64,000 bases of DNA from Vibrio fortis (GCF_000695685.1 NZ_JFFR01000002.1:62001-126000); one strand, 5' to 3'. Positions 18,999 to 27,027 are shown, counted from the first letter of the stretch. Numbers and translations are program-made. The notes: a model not told the origin generated them from the sequence alone.

Positions 18999-19630
18999 TA
19001 TAGTTCTACCTCTGCAGGAGCAATAACAGATGCATCGTAGTTTTCAGCCAGTTTAGGCAGCTTCATTTCAGTCGCTTTCCAGCCTTTGTGAACAAGCGTA
19101 CCGTTGAATGGAGCGCTACCAGTTACGTTACCTGTTAGACGAACTTCTTGTGGGTTGAAACCTTCAGCCACAGTGATGCGAGTCTCTTCGTCTTCGCTAC
19201 GGATGTGAGATAGAGTTACGTAGTCGCTCAGTACTTTTTGGCCGCCAGTGTGGATAACACGTGCCGCAGCACCAACTTCTTCGTCAGAGAACGACGTTAG
19301 GTCTTCTTTTAGGAAGTCAATCAGGCGAGCTTCTTGTTGCATGATAGATAGAAGCTGCATTGCAGAATCCGTTGATGCTGTTGCTAGCTTAGATTCAACT
19401 TCAACTACTTTTTCGATAACTTTTTCTACTTCAACAACTTTCTCAACTTCTACGATCTTTTCAACCGGCTTTTCAACTTCAACAATTTTCTCTACTGGTT
19501 TTTCAACCACTTTCTCGACGACTTTAGATTTGCGAGATACAGCGATCAGCAGTAGTAAAACGCTTGATGCAGTTAGGCCTGCGTGAAGCATATCAAACGT
19601 TTGTGGGATAAGGTTTAAATCAAAGTTCAT
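18998..19630 (-). CDS. DUF2760 protein: membrane anchor plus VEK-repeat coiled coil
   Basis: 210 residues. A hydrophobic segment (HAGLTASSVLLLLIAVS, about 16-32) is followed by a striking repeat of VEKPVEKIVEVEK type (about 37-80), which should form a rigid charged coiled coil. The C-terminal DUF2760 domain (about 90-210) includes DFLKEDLTSFSDEEVGAAARVIH. Topology is inferred as an inner-membrane anchor with the globular domain on the cytosolic side, where Hsp70 proteins would be. It is first in the operon, 1-base overlapped with the Hsp70 gene, and preceded by a sigma-32-like promoter. Confidence 0.85.
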   Translation of the reverse strand: MNFDLNLIPQTFDMLHAGLTASSVLLLLIAVSRKSKVVEKVVEKPVEKIVEVEKPVEKIVEVEKVVEVEKVIEKVVEVESKLATASTDSAMQLLSIMQQEARLIDFLKEDLTSFSDEEVGAAARVIHTGGQKVLSDYVTLSHIRSEDEETRITVAEGFNPQEVRLTGNVTGSAPFNGTLVHKGWKATEMKLPKLAENYDASVIAPAEVEL

Positions 19631-19978
19631 TGTGATTTCTCTTTAGATTGATTTAACGGTATATTCGCTTGTATAGATGAATATACTGGTCGGAAAGAAG
19701 AGTAACTTACCTTAGGGTAATCTAGTTTCTTTCAGGCTATAAATATGGGTAGATACTAGCATATTCAAGGTCTAAGAGCTTTATTTTATGTTTTTGATAA
19801 CGAGTTTTTTTGGCGTGTTAGCTTGAAAAGTAATCGGGATTTGTTGGTTTAATCGCCACTAATGTCCGTGGTGTGTAAATAGTGTTAGTTCTATTCCAGA
19901 ATCATCCCTAAAGGGGAATAGAGTCTATTATACTGTCGGTGTATAATTTCGAATCAATTAACATGTTTTGGAAGCTCT
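19631..19978. other. Divergent intergenic region between DUF2760 and CHASE-GGDEF genes
   Basis: 348 bases. It contains the leftward sigma-32-like promoter at 19743-19769 and an AT-rich rightward promoter zone before 19979. The predicted DUF2760 transcript would have a leader of about 105 bases. I saw no strong terminator or riboswitch fold in it. Confidence 0.5.
19743..19769 (-). promoter_or_regulatory. Heat-shock (sigma-32, RpoH) type promoter for the DUF2760-Hsp70 operon
   Basis: On the minus strand the -35 is CTTGAA (exact consensus) and the -10 is ACCCATAT, separated by 13 bases. Consensus is CTTGAA-N13/14-CCCCATNT, so only one defined base differs. It points at the DUF2760 gene, about 105 bases before the start codon. 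Seen directly; use by RpoH is inference. Confidence 0.75.
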
Positions 19979-21529
19979 ATGCCGCATACTATCGACCCTA
20001 GGACTGGGTTGAAAAAACGAACGCTCCCGTTAATTACTTTTTTCGTCACGTTTTTAATAACGGTTTTGTGTTTCGTCATCGTTGCCATAACTCAAAGTCG
20101 ATCCTTAAAGGCCAACCTAAACAGTTTTGCTGATCATCAGACTTTGAGTTTGAAAGCTTTCATCGATAACGACGTTGCCTATATCGGCTCTGGTGCAAAT
20201 TTCTTTTACTCCAATGATCCTCAACATTGGGACAAGTTCGATCGATTCGCAGAACAAACCATTAACGGCTCCAAAAGCCTTATTGGCCTGCAATGGATGC
20301 AAAAAGTCACTGCAGACGAAATGGAGCAATACACGGCGAAAATGAAATCGCTGAATCCCTCTTTTGAAATCTACACCATCCCTAAACACGGTCCTAAAAC
20401 CTATGGCTATGTGCTAGAGGGTGAACCAGCGTTTATCGCGACCGACCTTTATCCAAATACAGAACCCAACAATCAAGTATTAGGGTTCTACTCCTCTCGT
20501 GACCGCTTTAGGCTCATCGTAGACAATATACGTGAGACTCGAGAAGCGAATATTTCAGATAAAGTACGACTACTGCAGGACGGTTTGAGTAGAGATTTAC
20601 CTAAAACCGGTATGTTGGTGTACCACCCAGTATTTGATGGTCAAAGCGATGATTTGCTTGGCGTGGTGATTGGGGTAATTCGAACAACCTTCTATTTTGA
20701 AAACCTTTTAGCCTCAACCGTGGGTGATATGGATGTGTATGTGCGTGTTACGGATCATGGTTTTGAAGCGGAAGATGCCCCCCTGTTGTTTGAGTCAGAA
20801 GGCTTTGAAGGCGTCGATGGTCAGAGTATCACTAAGCATATTATGCTAACTAATCGACAGTGGACCATCGATTACAAGAGCAATTCTTACATCTCATTCA
20901 ACGGCTATTTGGTACTGGCAGGTATCGCCATAGTCGGGACTATGATCTCGCTGCTGTTGGCGTACATTGTGAATTTACAAGTACGTGAGAAAGAACGGCT
21001 TTCTCAAATGCTTGATAAGTGCACGGAAGAGCTTCGTTTTCTGGCTAATCACGATAGCCTAACTGAGATATACAACCGACGTGCCTTTAATAAAATGCTC
21101 GATAAGGCCATAAGAGGTGGCACGCCGTTTAGCCTCATTGGGTTTGATATTGATAAGTTTAAAGTGATCAATGATGAATATGGTCACCCTGCCGGCGATG
21201 CTTTGTTGGTGCACGTAGTGAAACTGATTTCAACCAGTCTTAAATCAGGCGACAATTTATTCCGAGTTGGTGGGGATGAGTTTTGTATCCTTTCTAGTAT
21301 TTCCGAGAGGGAGCAACTGTCGAGTTATCTAGACTGTATTCTAAATAAGGTGCGAGAAACCGTTTGTGAACACAAAGGTCAACAGCTTCATTGCACCTTG
21401 AGTATCGGCGCAACTATCCGCGTCAATGAGGGCATTGAAGAAACGCTTCAACTCGCCGACAGTATGCTCTATCAAAGTAAAGTCAACGGGCGAAACCAAG
21501 TGACGATTGCAGGTGATTTGAACACTTAG
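19979..21529 (+). CDS. CHASE-domain membrane diguanylate cyclase
   Basis: 516 residues. Transmembrane helix 1 (about 17-38) and helix 2 (about 310-333) enclose a periplasmic CHASE sensor with the typical LIGLQWMQKVTADEMEQY and GFYSSRDRFR segments. The cytosolic part is a GGDEF domain (about 345-505) with intact VGGDEFCIL. The position of the RxxD inhibitory site reads KSGD, so product inhibition through that site is probably lost. The periplasmic ligand is unknown. It stands alone, with the exonuclease gene 79 bases downstream. Confidence 0.92.
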   Translation: MPHTIDPRTGLKKRTLPLITFFVTFLITVLCFVIVAITQSRSLKANLNSFADHQTLSLKAFIDNDVAYIGSGANFFYSNDPQHWDKFDRFAEQTINGSKSLIGLQWMQKVTADEMEQYTAKMKSLNPSFEIYTIPKHGPKTYGYVLEGEPAFIATDLYPNTEPNNQVLGFYSSRDRFRLIVDNIRETREANISDKVRLLQDGLSRDLPKTGMLVYHPVFDGQSDDLLGVVIGVIRTTFYFENLLASTVGDMDVYVRVTDHGFEAEDAPLLFESEGFEGVDGQSITKHIMLTNRQWTIDYKSNSYISFNGYLVLAGIAIVGTMISLLLAYIVNLQVREKERLSQMLDKCTEELRFLANHDSLTEIYNRRAFNKMLDKAIRGGTPFSLIGFDIDKFKVINDEYGHPAGDALLVHVVKLISTSLKSGDNLFRVGGDEFCILSSISEREQLSSYLDCILNKVRETVCEHKGQQLHCTLSIGATIRVNEGIEETLQLADSMLYQSKVNGRNQVTIAGDLNT

Positions 21530-21608
21530 CTGCCTTGGGGTCGAGATCTTTAATAGGCTCAGGTACAATCCCTGCTTTAAAATTATAGACGAGAGAATTA
21601 GGCAACGT

Positions 21609-22139
21609 ATGAATCACAATCGAGTAGTCTGTTTCGATTTGGAAATGTGCTGTTGGAACGAAGATGGAGTAGGAACAACCGGCGAGATCATTGAAGTAGG
21701 TCTGGCTGAGATTGATTTAGCTTCAGGAGAAATCGTTAAACGCGCGCAGTACTACGTTAAGCCTGAAAAAGATGAAGTCTCTCTGTTTTGTGCTGAACTA
21801 ACCGGTATTACACCACGTAAAATCGAAAAGCAGGGCCGTCCATTGGCGTCTGTCGTTCAGTCGATGATCAAAAACTTCGGTGGTCCAAATAAGATTTATG
21901 CAGCTTGGGGGCGTGATGACCTGATCCTACACAAAGAGTGTATTGAGAAGGGGATCGAACCTCCGTTTACCGAGTTCTTGAATATCGCGACCTTGTATCG
22001 CATTCAACATCGTCTTAAAGACAAACGCATCGGTCACCGAGCCGCTCAAGAAGCGCAAAATATCGAGTGGGAAGGGCGTCAGCACTCAGGGTATGTCGAT
22101 GCATACAATCTCGCCAAGCTAACGTTGACGATGCTTTAA
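21609..22139 (+). CDS. DEDDh 3'-5' exonuclease (ERI-1/KapD-like)
   Basis: 176 residues, a single exonuclease domain. Motif I is CFDLEMCCW (Asp and Glu metal ligands), motif II includes WGRDDLILHKE, and motif III is HSGYVDAYNLAKL with the H-x4-D of the DEDDh class. Length and motif spacing fit ERI-1/KapD-type RNA or DNA 3' exonucleases rather than RNase T or DnaQ. Substrate unknown. A perfect terminator ends the gene. Confidence 0.87.
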   Translation: MNHNRVVCFDLEMCCWNEDGVGTTGEIIEVGLAEIDLASGEIVKRAQYYVKPEKDEVSLFCAELTGITPRKIEKQGRPLASVVQSMIKNFGGPNKIYAAWGRDDLILHKECIEKGIEPPFTEFLNIATLYRIQHRLKDKRIGHRAAQEAQNIEWEGRQHSGYVDAYNLAKLTLTML

Positions 22140-22159
22140 AACTCAGTGTTACTCATTAG

Positions 22160-22199
22160 AAAAGCCATCATTACTCAATCAGTAATGATGGCTTTTTTC
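22160..22199 (+). terminator. Terminator after the exonuclease gene
   Basis: A 16-bp perfect stem (AAAAGCCATCATTACT / AGTAATGATGGCTTTT) with a 5-base loop and T tail. It may also serve the leftward LruC gene. Confidence 0.9.
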
Positions 22200-22237
22200 T
22201 TATTAGCTATTTGTTATGAGCTAGGCTAACGGCTCGA

Positions 22238-23923
22238 TTACCACGTTTTAGATGGTGCTGGGTTGGAGTGCCAGTCGGTATGGGTAGCACCGCCACTTTC
22301 TACCCAAGGTGTAATGTCAGGATAAGCTTGGCTGGTGTCTGTTTTCTCGTATGGATGAGCCCAATTTGCAGGGATATCCAACGCCCAAGGTAGACCCGCC
22401 TGAGTTTGATAGAACTCGTTATTCTCAACAACACTGTCATCATCGCCTACGCCAAATATGCTGGTATTCGCAAGGTCGGTGTTCGGATAGTTCATTAGAT
22501 GAATCTCTTTATTTCGAGAGCCCACTTTGAAAATGAACGGGTTGAACGCTTTTGGTGCCAAGCTGCTCATAGAGCCATCAATGACTAGTGATGCGCTGTA
22601 GTCTACCGCACTTCGGTTATCACCTGCCTCAGTGTTATAGAAGTTAGAAGAACCGTTGGCTGGCAACAGATCGCTCACACTATTAATCAGCACGAAGACC
22701 ATCTCGCCGCTATGACCAGATTCAGGAGTTACTGTTGTGGTTACGCCGTCGATTGTACGAGTCAGTGTACCGACATCAGACGCTTCCAATCCAGCTAGAG
22801 ATATGGCGAAACTGTTGTTGTCAGCGGCGCCACGCGCAACGGCTTGACCGTAGTAATCAAATCGGGTGATTTCATTGCTCGCGTTAGTGTAAACACCGTA
22901 AGCGTACCGAGTGACGAAATCGTTCAAGTCGTAATCGCCTTCATAAGGCCATAGATCTTCGTACGCTAATGTGTGCCAGCCGGTCGTTGGCGTGCGGCTG
23001 TAGAAGGCGATATTAGGATCGTTTGGCGCATAGTCGTTGGCGTCAGCAACACCGTCGCCATCGCTATCACCAATCTCTGGCCAACTGATTTCTGCAAAGT
23101 TACTGATTAGACCGTTAGAGTCAACGGCAGTCACTTGCACTTTCCAAAGCTCGCCATTTTCAGTTTGATTAGCTGGTAGAGTAGCGCCATTGTTGTCATT
23201 CTTGCCGACGAATTCATCGTCCACATAGAAGCCTTGTCCAACATCCACAAACCAACGATAGGTATAAGTGACTGAGTCACCGTCTGGGTCGGCAGGGCTT
23301 GGGCCTGTTACTGACACCACTAGTGGGTCATTATCGCCTAATCCACTACTGCGAGATAAGGTTGGGGTGAATGGAGGATCGTTCTCGATCTCAGTATAAG
23401 TTACCGTCAATAAGCTGTAGTCGAGCGTGGTTAACCAACCGTCACCATTAACATCGATATCTAGGTCTACGTTAATTAAACCGTCGTCCAATGAAGCAAG
23501 CGGTAGATCGAATACAGTAGTAGACCAGTTGTTGTTGGTACCTTGTAGAAAGCCAGGGTTGAGCATCGTGCCATCGACGGTAACACTGTCGTACTCACCA
23601 TTTTCACCATGGTGTGCTTCAGAATCCACATCGTAGGCATAAATTGTCAATGTCGCAGAGGTTACTTGAGCTCCAGCCGGAATAGAGATGTCGTGTTGCC
23701 AAGAGTAATCTTCATTCTTATCACTGTAGATCGAAAAGCCGTACCCAGACGGTGCAACATAATGAGGAGAAGTACTGCTGGCATTAATCGTTTGAGTCAC
23801 AGTAGTAGAGCCGTCCCCGTTATCGACGGTTTGGTTGTCTGAAGCCGCTGCAAAGACTTGATTGGAAAGGCTACACGCAGCGATGGAACCGGCAACAAGC
23901 AGTGATTTTTTCATGTTATCCAT
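22238..23923 (-). CDS. LruC-domain secreted protein with calcium-type repeats
   Basis: 561 residues from ATG 23923 (MDNMKKSLLVAGSIA), placed eight bases after AAGGAG; a GTG three codons earlier overlaps that site. A signal peptide ends near VFAAA. Calcium-type loops are visible: a dockerin-like DVNGDGWLTTLDYSLL (about residue 160) and a thrombospondin-3-like DSDGDGVADANDYAPNDPN (about residue 290). Between them is an Ig/PKD-like segment (PADPDGDSVTYTYRWFVD). The C-terminal LruC domain (about 320-555) has YEDLWPYEGDYDLNDFV and EIHLMNYPNTDLA. Named after a Leptospira lipoprotein, the domain occurs in exported proteins of aquatic bacteria; function unknown. It follows a lipoprotein gene with a 12-base gap and is probably co-expressed. 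Confidence 0.87.
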   Translation of the reverse strand: MDNMKKSLLVAGSIAACSLSNQVFAAASDNQTVDNGDGSTTVTQTINASSTSPHYVAPSGYGFSIYSDKNEDYSWQHDISIPAGAQVTSATLTIYAYDVDSEAHHGENGEYDSVTVDGTMLNPGFLQGTNNNWSTTVFDLPLASLDDGLINVDLDIDVNGDGWLTTLDYSLLTVTYTEIENDPPFTPTLSRSSGLGDNDPLVVSVTGPSPADPDGDSVTYTYRWFVDVGQGFYVDDEFVGKNDNNGATLPANQTENGELWKVQVTAVDSNGLISNFAEISWPEIGDSDGDGVADANDYAPNDPNIAFYSRTPTTGWHTLAYEDLWPYEGDYDLNDFVTRYAYGVYTNASNEITRFDYYGQAVARGAADNNSFAISLAGLEASDVGTLTRTIDGVTTTVTPESGHSGEMVFVLINSVSDLLPANGSSNFYNTEAGDNRSAVDYSASLVIDGSMSSLAPKAFNPFIFKVGSRNKEIHLMNYPNTDLANTSIFGVGDDDSVVENNEFYQTQAGLPWALDIPANWAHPYEKTDTSQAYPDITPWVESGGATHTDWHSNPAPSKTW

Positions 23924-23935
23924 AATATTCACTCC

Positions 23936-24409
23936 TTAATCTGCGTCTAAAACGATGTTGCAGCTGACGTACAGGTCATCGGCAATGTCTGTCGAATTAA
24001 CCTGAGAGATACACTCATTACCACGAACAAGCGCTACCAACTCAATGCCTTGCCATGTATCTAACAGGCTTAATGTATTAGTCAGCTGGCCTTCACTATT
24101 TGTCATCCCTGTATAAAAAGGTTGGGAATCGGTACCGTCACTGCTCATGCTATACAGTTTTACGATGTGAGCACCGCGGATCGCTGCCGCCTCTCCGTCA
24201 CGCTGTGAAACATCACTGACAACATTAATAGTCAGGTCTCGAGAAGTTGAACCGCTCCATTCGAAAGAGCTCGGCACTGAAATATCTGAGAAACTCTGTG
24301 TTGCTGCAGGTGTTGATGTGCTGCCACCGCCTCCGCCGCCACCTCCCCCACATCCATGCAAGGTGAGAGCAACTGCTGTTGTTAATATTGTTGGAAGTAG
24401 CTTTCTCAT
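23936..24409 (-). CDS. Lipoprotein with polyglycine linker
   Basis: 157 residues. The N-terminus MRKLLPTILTTAVALTLHGC is a lipoprotein signal with lipobox LHGC, followed by nine consecutive glycines and a Ser/Thr linker. The remainder (about 40-157) is a beta-rich domain with EWSGSTSRDLTINV and YTGMTNSEGQLTNTLSL, resembling a transthyretin/CNA-B-like fold (weak inference). Two cysteines near the C-terminus (ECISQ, VSCNI) could form a disulfide. It is upstream of the LruC gene, whose ribosome binding site overlaps this stop. Likely an outer-membrane-anchored partner of the LruC protein. Confidence 0.8.
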   Translation of the reverse strand: MRKLLPTILTTAVALTLHGCGGGGGGGGGSTSTPAATQSFSDISVPSSFEWSGSTSRDLTINVVSDVSQRDGEAAAIRGAHIVKLYSMSSDGTDSQPFYTGMTNSEGQLTNTLSLLDTWQGIELVALVRGNECISQVNSTDIADDLYVSCNIVLDAD

Positions 24410-24719
24410 GGTCGATTCCCTTTTGTCCCTAAAAGCCTAAATAGAGCAAAGAGGGTGCCAAAACTTAACCGTTTGAAAATAATAAGGTTTATTGGTTTTT
24501 GTTATTTTTGGGATAGGAGAGTGAGTGAATATATCAATATGAGAATCAAAATGATGGAACAGTGAATTGCAGAAGTTGTAGTTACGGATTTAGGTTTAGT
24601 TTTTGGGGGAAGGGGGGCGATTAACTTATCTATTTTTAATTAATATTAAACATCGACTCGTGGTCTTTTTATCGTCAAATCCTATGTTAAGTTTCTCTTG
24701 CTTTTACAAGGGAGTGAGT
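24410..24719. other. Divergent AT-rich intergenic region
   Basis: 310 bases between the lipoprotein gene and the exported ABM-like gene. It should hold both promoters. A G-rich patch (TTTTGGGGGAAGGGGGGCG, about 24601-24619) stands out against the AT-rich background. An open frame from 24603 joins the downstream gene but lacks a ribosome binding site, so I treat it as non-coding. No hairpin recognised. Confidence 0.4.
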
Positions 24720-25091
24720 ATGAAAGAAACGATAATCAGACAATCGTTAAAGCACACATTCGGTGCTTTGATGTTAACGATGAGCAGCTTGGCTGTGGCT
24801 AAGCCAGTAGTGTTAATCAATACGTTTGCTGTCGATGCGGCAAGCGAAGAGGTGACGCTTGAGTATTGGGAGGCTGCGAGAGATATCCTCGAGCAACAAC
24901 CGGGGTATATATCGACTAAATTGCACCGTTCACTCGATGATGATGCGACTTACCGTTTTATCAACGTAGCGCAGTGGGAAAGCGAAGCCATGTTCAAAAG
25001 TGCTATAGCGAACATGAGAAAAGAGTTACCGCCAATGATGTTTCAAGGCGTATCTGCTGACCCTAACCTATACCAGATTATACGAGACTAA
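24720..25091 (+). CDS. Exported antibiotic-biosynthesis-monooxygenase-like (ABM) protein
   Basis: 123 residues from ATG 24720 (MKETIIRQSLKHTF), preceded by GGAGTGA; the open frame extends 39 codons upstream without support. A signal peptide ends at LAVAKP. The mature part (VVLINTFAVDAASEEVTLEYWEAARDILEQQPGYISTKLH, RFINVAQWESEAMFKSA) fits the ABM dimeric alpha+beta barrel, usually a cytosolic enzyme fold acting on quinones, heme or polyketides. A periplasmic location is unusual. The next gene is three bases away and also exported, so they form an operon. Reaction unknown. Confidence 0.78.
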   Translation: MKETIIRQSLKHTFGALMLTMSSLAVAKPVVLINTFAVDAASEEVTLEYWEAARDILEQQPGYISTKLHRSLDDDATYRFINVAQWESEAMFKSAIANMRKELPPMMFQGVSADPNLYQIIRD

Positions 25092-25094
25092 GAG

Positions 25095-25784
25095 ATGACG
25101 TCGATGAGATATACAACCCCTCTGACTTTAGCTTTTTTTAGCTTATTTTTATCTTTTAATATTAATGCAGCGGCTTTTGGCGTTGCTGTTGCGTGGAAAA
25201 CCGACGATGCTCAAGCGGTGTTTGACGCGATGCCCAATCAAAAGAAAGCCTTTGCGAATTTGATTGATGCAGGTTTAATTCACGATATGTTTGTGAGCGA
25301 GAGCTTCATCGGTGACAAGTCGTTTCCTATCATTAAGTTCGTGATGGAAGCCAACAGTGAGCAAGAAGTCCGAAATACGATAGGTAACTTACCACTGCAA
25401 TATAAAGAGTTGGCAGAGATCACCGAGGTGCGAGAGATCGGGAACAAATGGCTAAGCACCGACGTTGCCTTCACCAATTACGCCGTAGAGCTGAGTTGGA
25501 AAAAGCCAGAAGATAAATTGCTGGTGGATAAGGTTATCGGTCGTGATCTACAGAAAATTGTTGATTGGAGTGCAACAAGCACCATTACCTCAGCGTATCT
25601 TTATAACAAAGACATTTCAGACTCAGCCGATGGTGAGACAAAGATGATTCGACCTGTTTACTCAATCGCGGTGCTCGCCAAAGATGAGGCGCACGCACGG
25701 CAAGTGGCGAATGAACTCGAAGCAGTTAAGCTAGGCTTTGCAGATATACATGTTAGCGAGCTCGGTTTTAAGCTAAAGCTTTGA
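25095..25784 (+). CDS. Exported protein with two alpha/beta repeats, unknown function
   Basis: 229 residues. Signal peptide about 1-25 (LAFFSLFLSFNINAAA). The mature protein has two similar halves: FGVAVAWKTDDAQAVFDAMPN... with FPIIKFVMEANSEQEVRNTIGNL, and YAVELSWKKPEDKLLVDKVIG... with YSIAVLAKDEAHARQVANEL. Each looks like a beta-alpha-beta-beta-alpha-beta ferredoxin-like unit, so it may be an internally duplicated dimeric alpha+beta barrel like its neighbour (inference from secondary-structure pattern). Three-base gap from the ABM gene. No named family recognised. Confidence 0.7.
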   Translation: MTSMRYTTPLTLAFFSLFLSFNINAAAFGVAVAWKTDDAQAVFDAMPNQKKAFANLIDAGLIHDMFVSESFIGDKSFPIIKFVMEANSEQEVRNTIGNLPLQYKELAEITEVREIGNKWLSTDVAFTNYAVELSWKKPEDKLLVDKVIGRDLQKIVDWSATSTITSAYLYNKDISDSADGETKMIRPVYSIAVLAKDEAHARQVANELEAVKLGFADIHVSELGFKLKL

Positions 25785-25803
25785 TTCAGAAATAATATTT
25801 GTA

Positions 25804-25840
25804 AATGTGCTAATCTATATTGATTGGCACATTCGTTTTT
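25804..25840 (+). promoter_or_regulatory. Inverted repeat with T-rich tail just before the ToxR-like gene
   Basis: AATGTGCTAAT (25804-25814) pairs with ATTGGCACATT (25823-25833), 11 bp with one G-U, followed by CGTTTTTC. It is either the terminator of the preceding operon or, since it ends only about 10 bases before the next ATG (25848), an operator or attenuator of the regulator gene. Confidence 0.55.
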
Positions 25841-25847
25841 CTACTGT

Positions 25848-26585
25848 ATGGACAATAATAAAATTACCTTAAATGACTTAGTGCTTGAGCTTGATACTTG
25901 CACCTTACGAAGCACGACTTCTTCTCACCAAGTTAACCTCTCTTATTCAGAGTGCCTGATCCTAAATCTCTTGTATAAAGAGTCCCCGAAGACCATTAAG
26001 CGTGATGTTTTGCTCGAACAGTGTTGGCCTGGAAAAATAGTCACCAGCAGCTCGTTAAATGTTGCCATTAAAAACCTTCGTAATGCGTTGATTACATTGG
26101 ATGCACCATTCAAAGTCGTGACAGTGCAAAAAGAGGGCTACTGCATTCCAGCTCTTGATTCCTTAGCGTCTATTCCGACTACTGACGATACGGTAACTAA
26201 GGTAGAAACTCACGCTGAAGCGGCTGAGCTATCCGATACTCTCGAGTCCACCCAGAAAATGGTATTTGGAGTCGCTTTAGCATCGCTAGAGAAAGGAGCG
26301 CTCGGCTCTCTGGTGGCTATCGGGCTTTTAACCACCTTTTCTCAAATGGCATTCTTCATGAACCATGAAACCATTGCGGGGATAGAGGTCGTTCATGATG
26401 ACATCAAAATCATCAAGAAAGACGAGACGCTTTTTGAAGAACTCTCGGAGCGAGGGGTAACTCGCGTGTACCTGCATGACAGAGGTGTGGGATGCAATAA
26501 TATTCAAGCCGTTGCTTTAATGGATGGTCAGTGGGTTGAGATTACCTCTGAGTTTTTGTCACTTACTTGCCGCCAAGAGTCCTAG
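25848..26585 (+). CDS. ToxR-like membrane-anchored winged-helix regulator
   Basis: 245 residues from ATG 25848 (MDNNKITLNDLVL); eight codons upstream open only with TTG. The N-terminal OmpR/ToxR winged helix (about 1-103; LSYSECLILNLLYKESPKTIKRDVLLEQCWPG, SSLNVAIKNLRNAL, VQKEGYCI) binds DNA. A Ser/Thr/Glu linker leads to one transmembrane helix (about 150-171) and a short periplasmic domain of about 75 residues with Cys216 and Cys241, able to form a disulfide as in ToxR. The next gene starts one base after the stop and encodes a small membrane protein, as in ToxRS, TcpPH and VtrAC pairs. Size recalls VtrA. Signal and targets unknown. Confidence 0.87.
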   Translation: MDNNKITLNDLVLELDTCTLRSTTSSHQVNLSYSECLILNLLYKESPKTIKRDVLLEQCWPGKIVTSSSLNVAIKNLRNALITLDAPFKVVTVQKEGYCIPALDSLASIPTTDDTVTKVETHAEAAELSDTLESTQKMVFGVALASLEKGALGSLVAIGLLTTFSQMAFFMNHETIAGIEVVHDDIKIIKKDETLFEELSERGVTRVYLHDRGVGCNNIQAVALMDGQWVEITSEFLSLTCRQES

Positions 26586-26586
26586 C

Positions 26587-27027
26587 ATGAGACATTTTTT
26601 TCTACCAATTATCCTGGTTTCTGTTCTTATCTTATCGGTAGGGTTGGTTTCCGGTATGTCCACCAATAACGCTTATCAGTTTAAGGTGACTTATGATGGT
26701 CTAGGGTATGAAGAGCTGACACTGCGCCTCAGAAATGGTCGCTCAAAAATGCACTACATTGGCTACGACAGAGACGGAAAGGTGATTCAGGCAAAGCAGT
26801 TCTTTGGCGTTTTCCTGCGCTGGGGAGATCATTACTATTTCTACCAGACCGAACAAGATCAGGCGTCTAACCCTCAGACATTTAATGTAAAAAACCTATT
26901 TATTCAGGAGCTAGAGAATAAACGTAGTGTTTTGGTCTCAGACCAAAGAGGGCTGTTTATCCATAAAAATGGTGTCCCATTGGAGCTAAAGGGCATCTTT
27001 TACGGACGTTCCCTCTCTAGTGATTGA
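26587..27027 (+). CDS. Small membrane-anchored periplasmic partner of the ToxR-like regulator
   Basis: 146 residues from ATG 26587 (MRHFFLPIILVSVLIL); the frame is open further upstream but overlaps the regulator. Helix 1-23 anchors it, and the rest is beta-rich with many aromatics (YQFKVTYDGLGYEELTLRLRNG, MHYIGYDRDGKVIQAKQFFGVFLRWGDHYYFYQ). Position (one base after a ToxR-like gene) and build fit ToxS/VtrC-like effectors that protect the regulator or bind a ligand such as bile salts. Sequence identity with those is not evident to me, so this is inference from context and topology. No ribosome binding site is obvious; coupling is likely. Confidence 0.78.
   Translation: MRHFFLPIILVSVLILSVGLVSGMSTNNAYQFKVTYDGLGYEELTLRLRNGRSKMHYIGYDRDGKVIQAKQFFGVFLRWGDHYYFYQTEQDQASNPQTFNVKNLFIQELENKRSVLVSDQRGLFIHKNGVPLELKGIFYGRSLSSD

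Noticed and set aside
19395..19510. Short repeats resembling a CRISPR or satellite array
   Set aside because: They are degenerate in-frame codon repeats inside the DUF2760 gene that encode the VEK coiled coil; there are no unique spacers.
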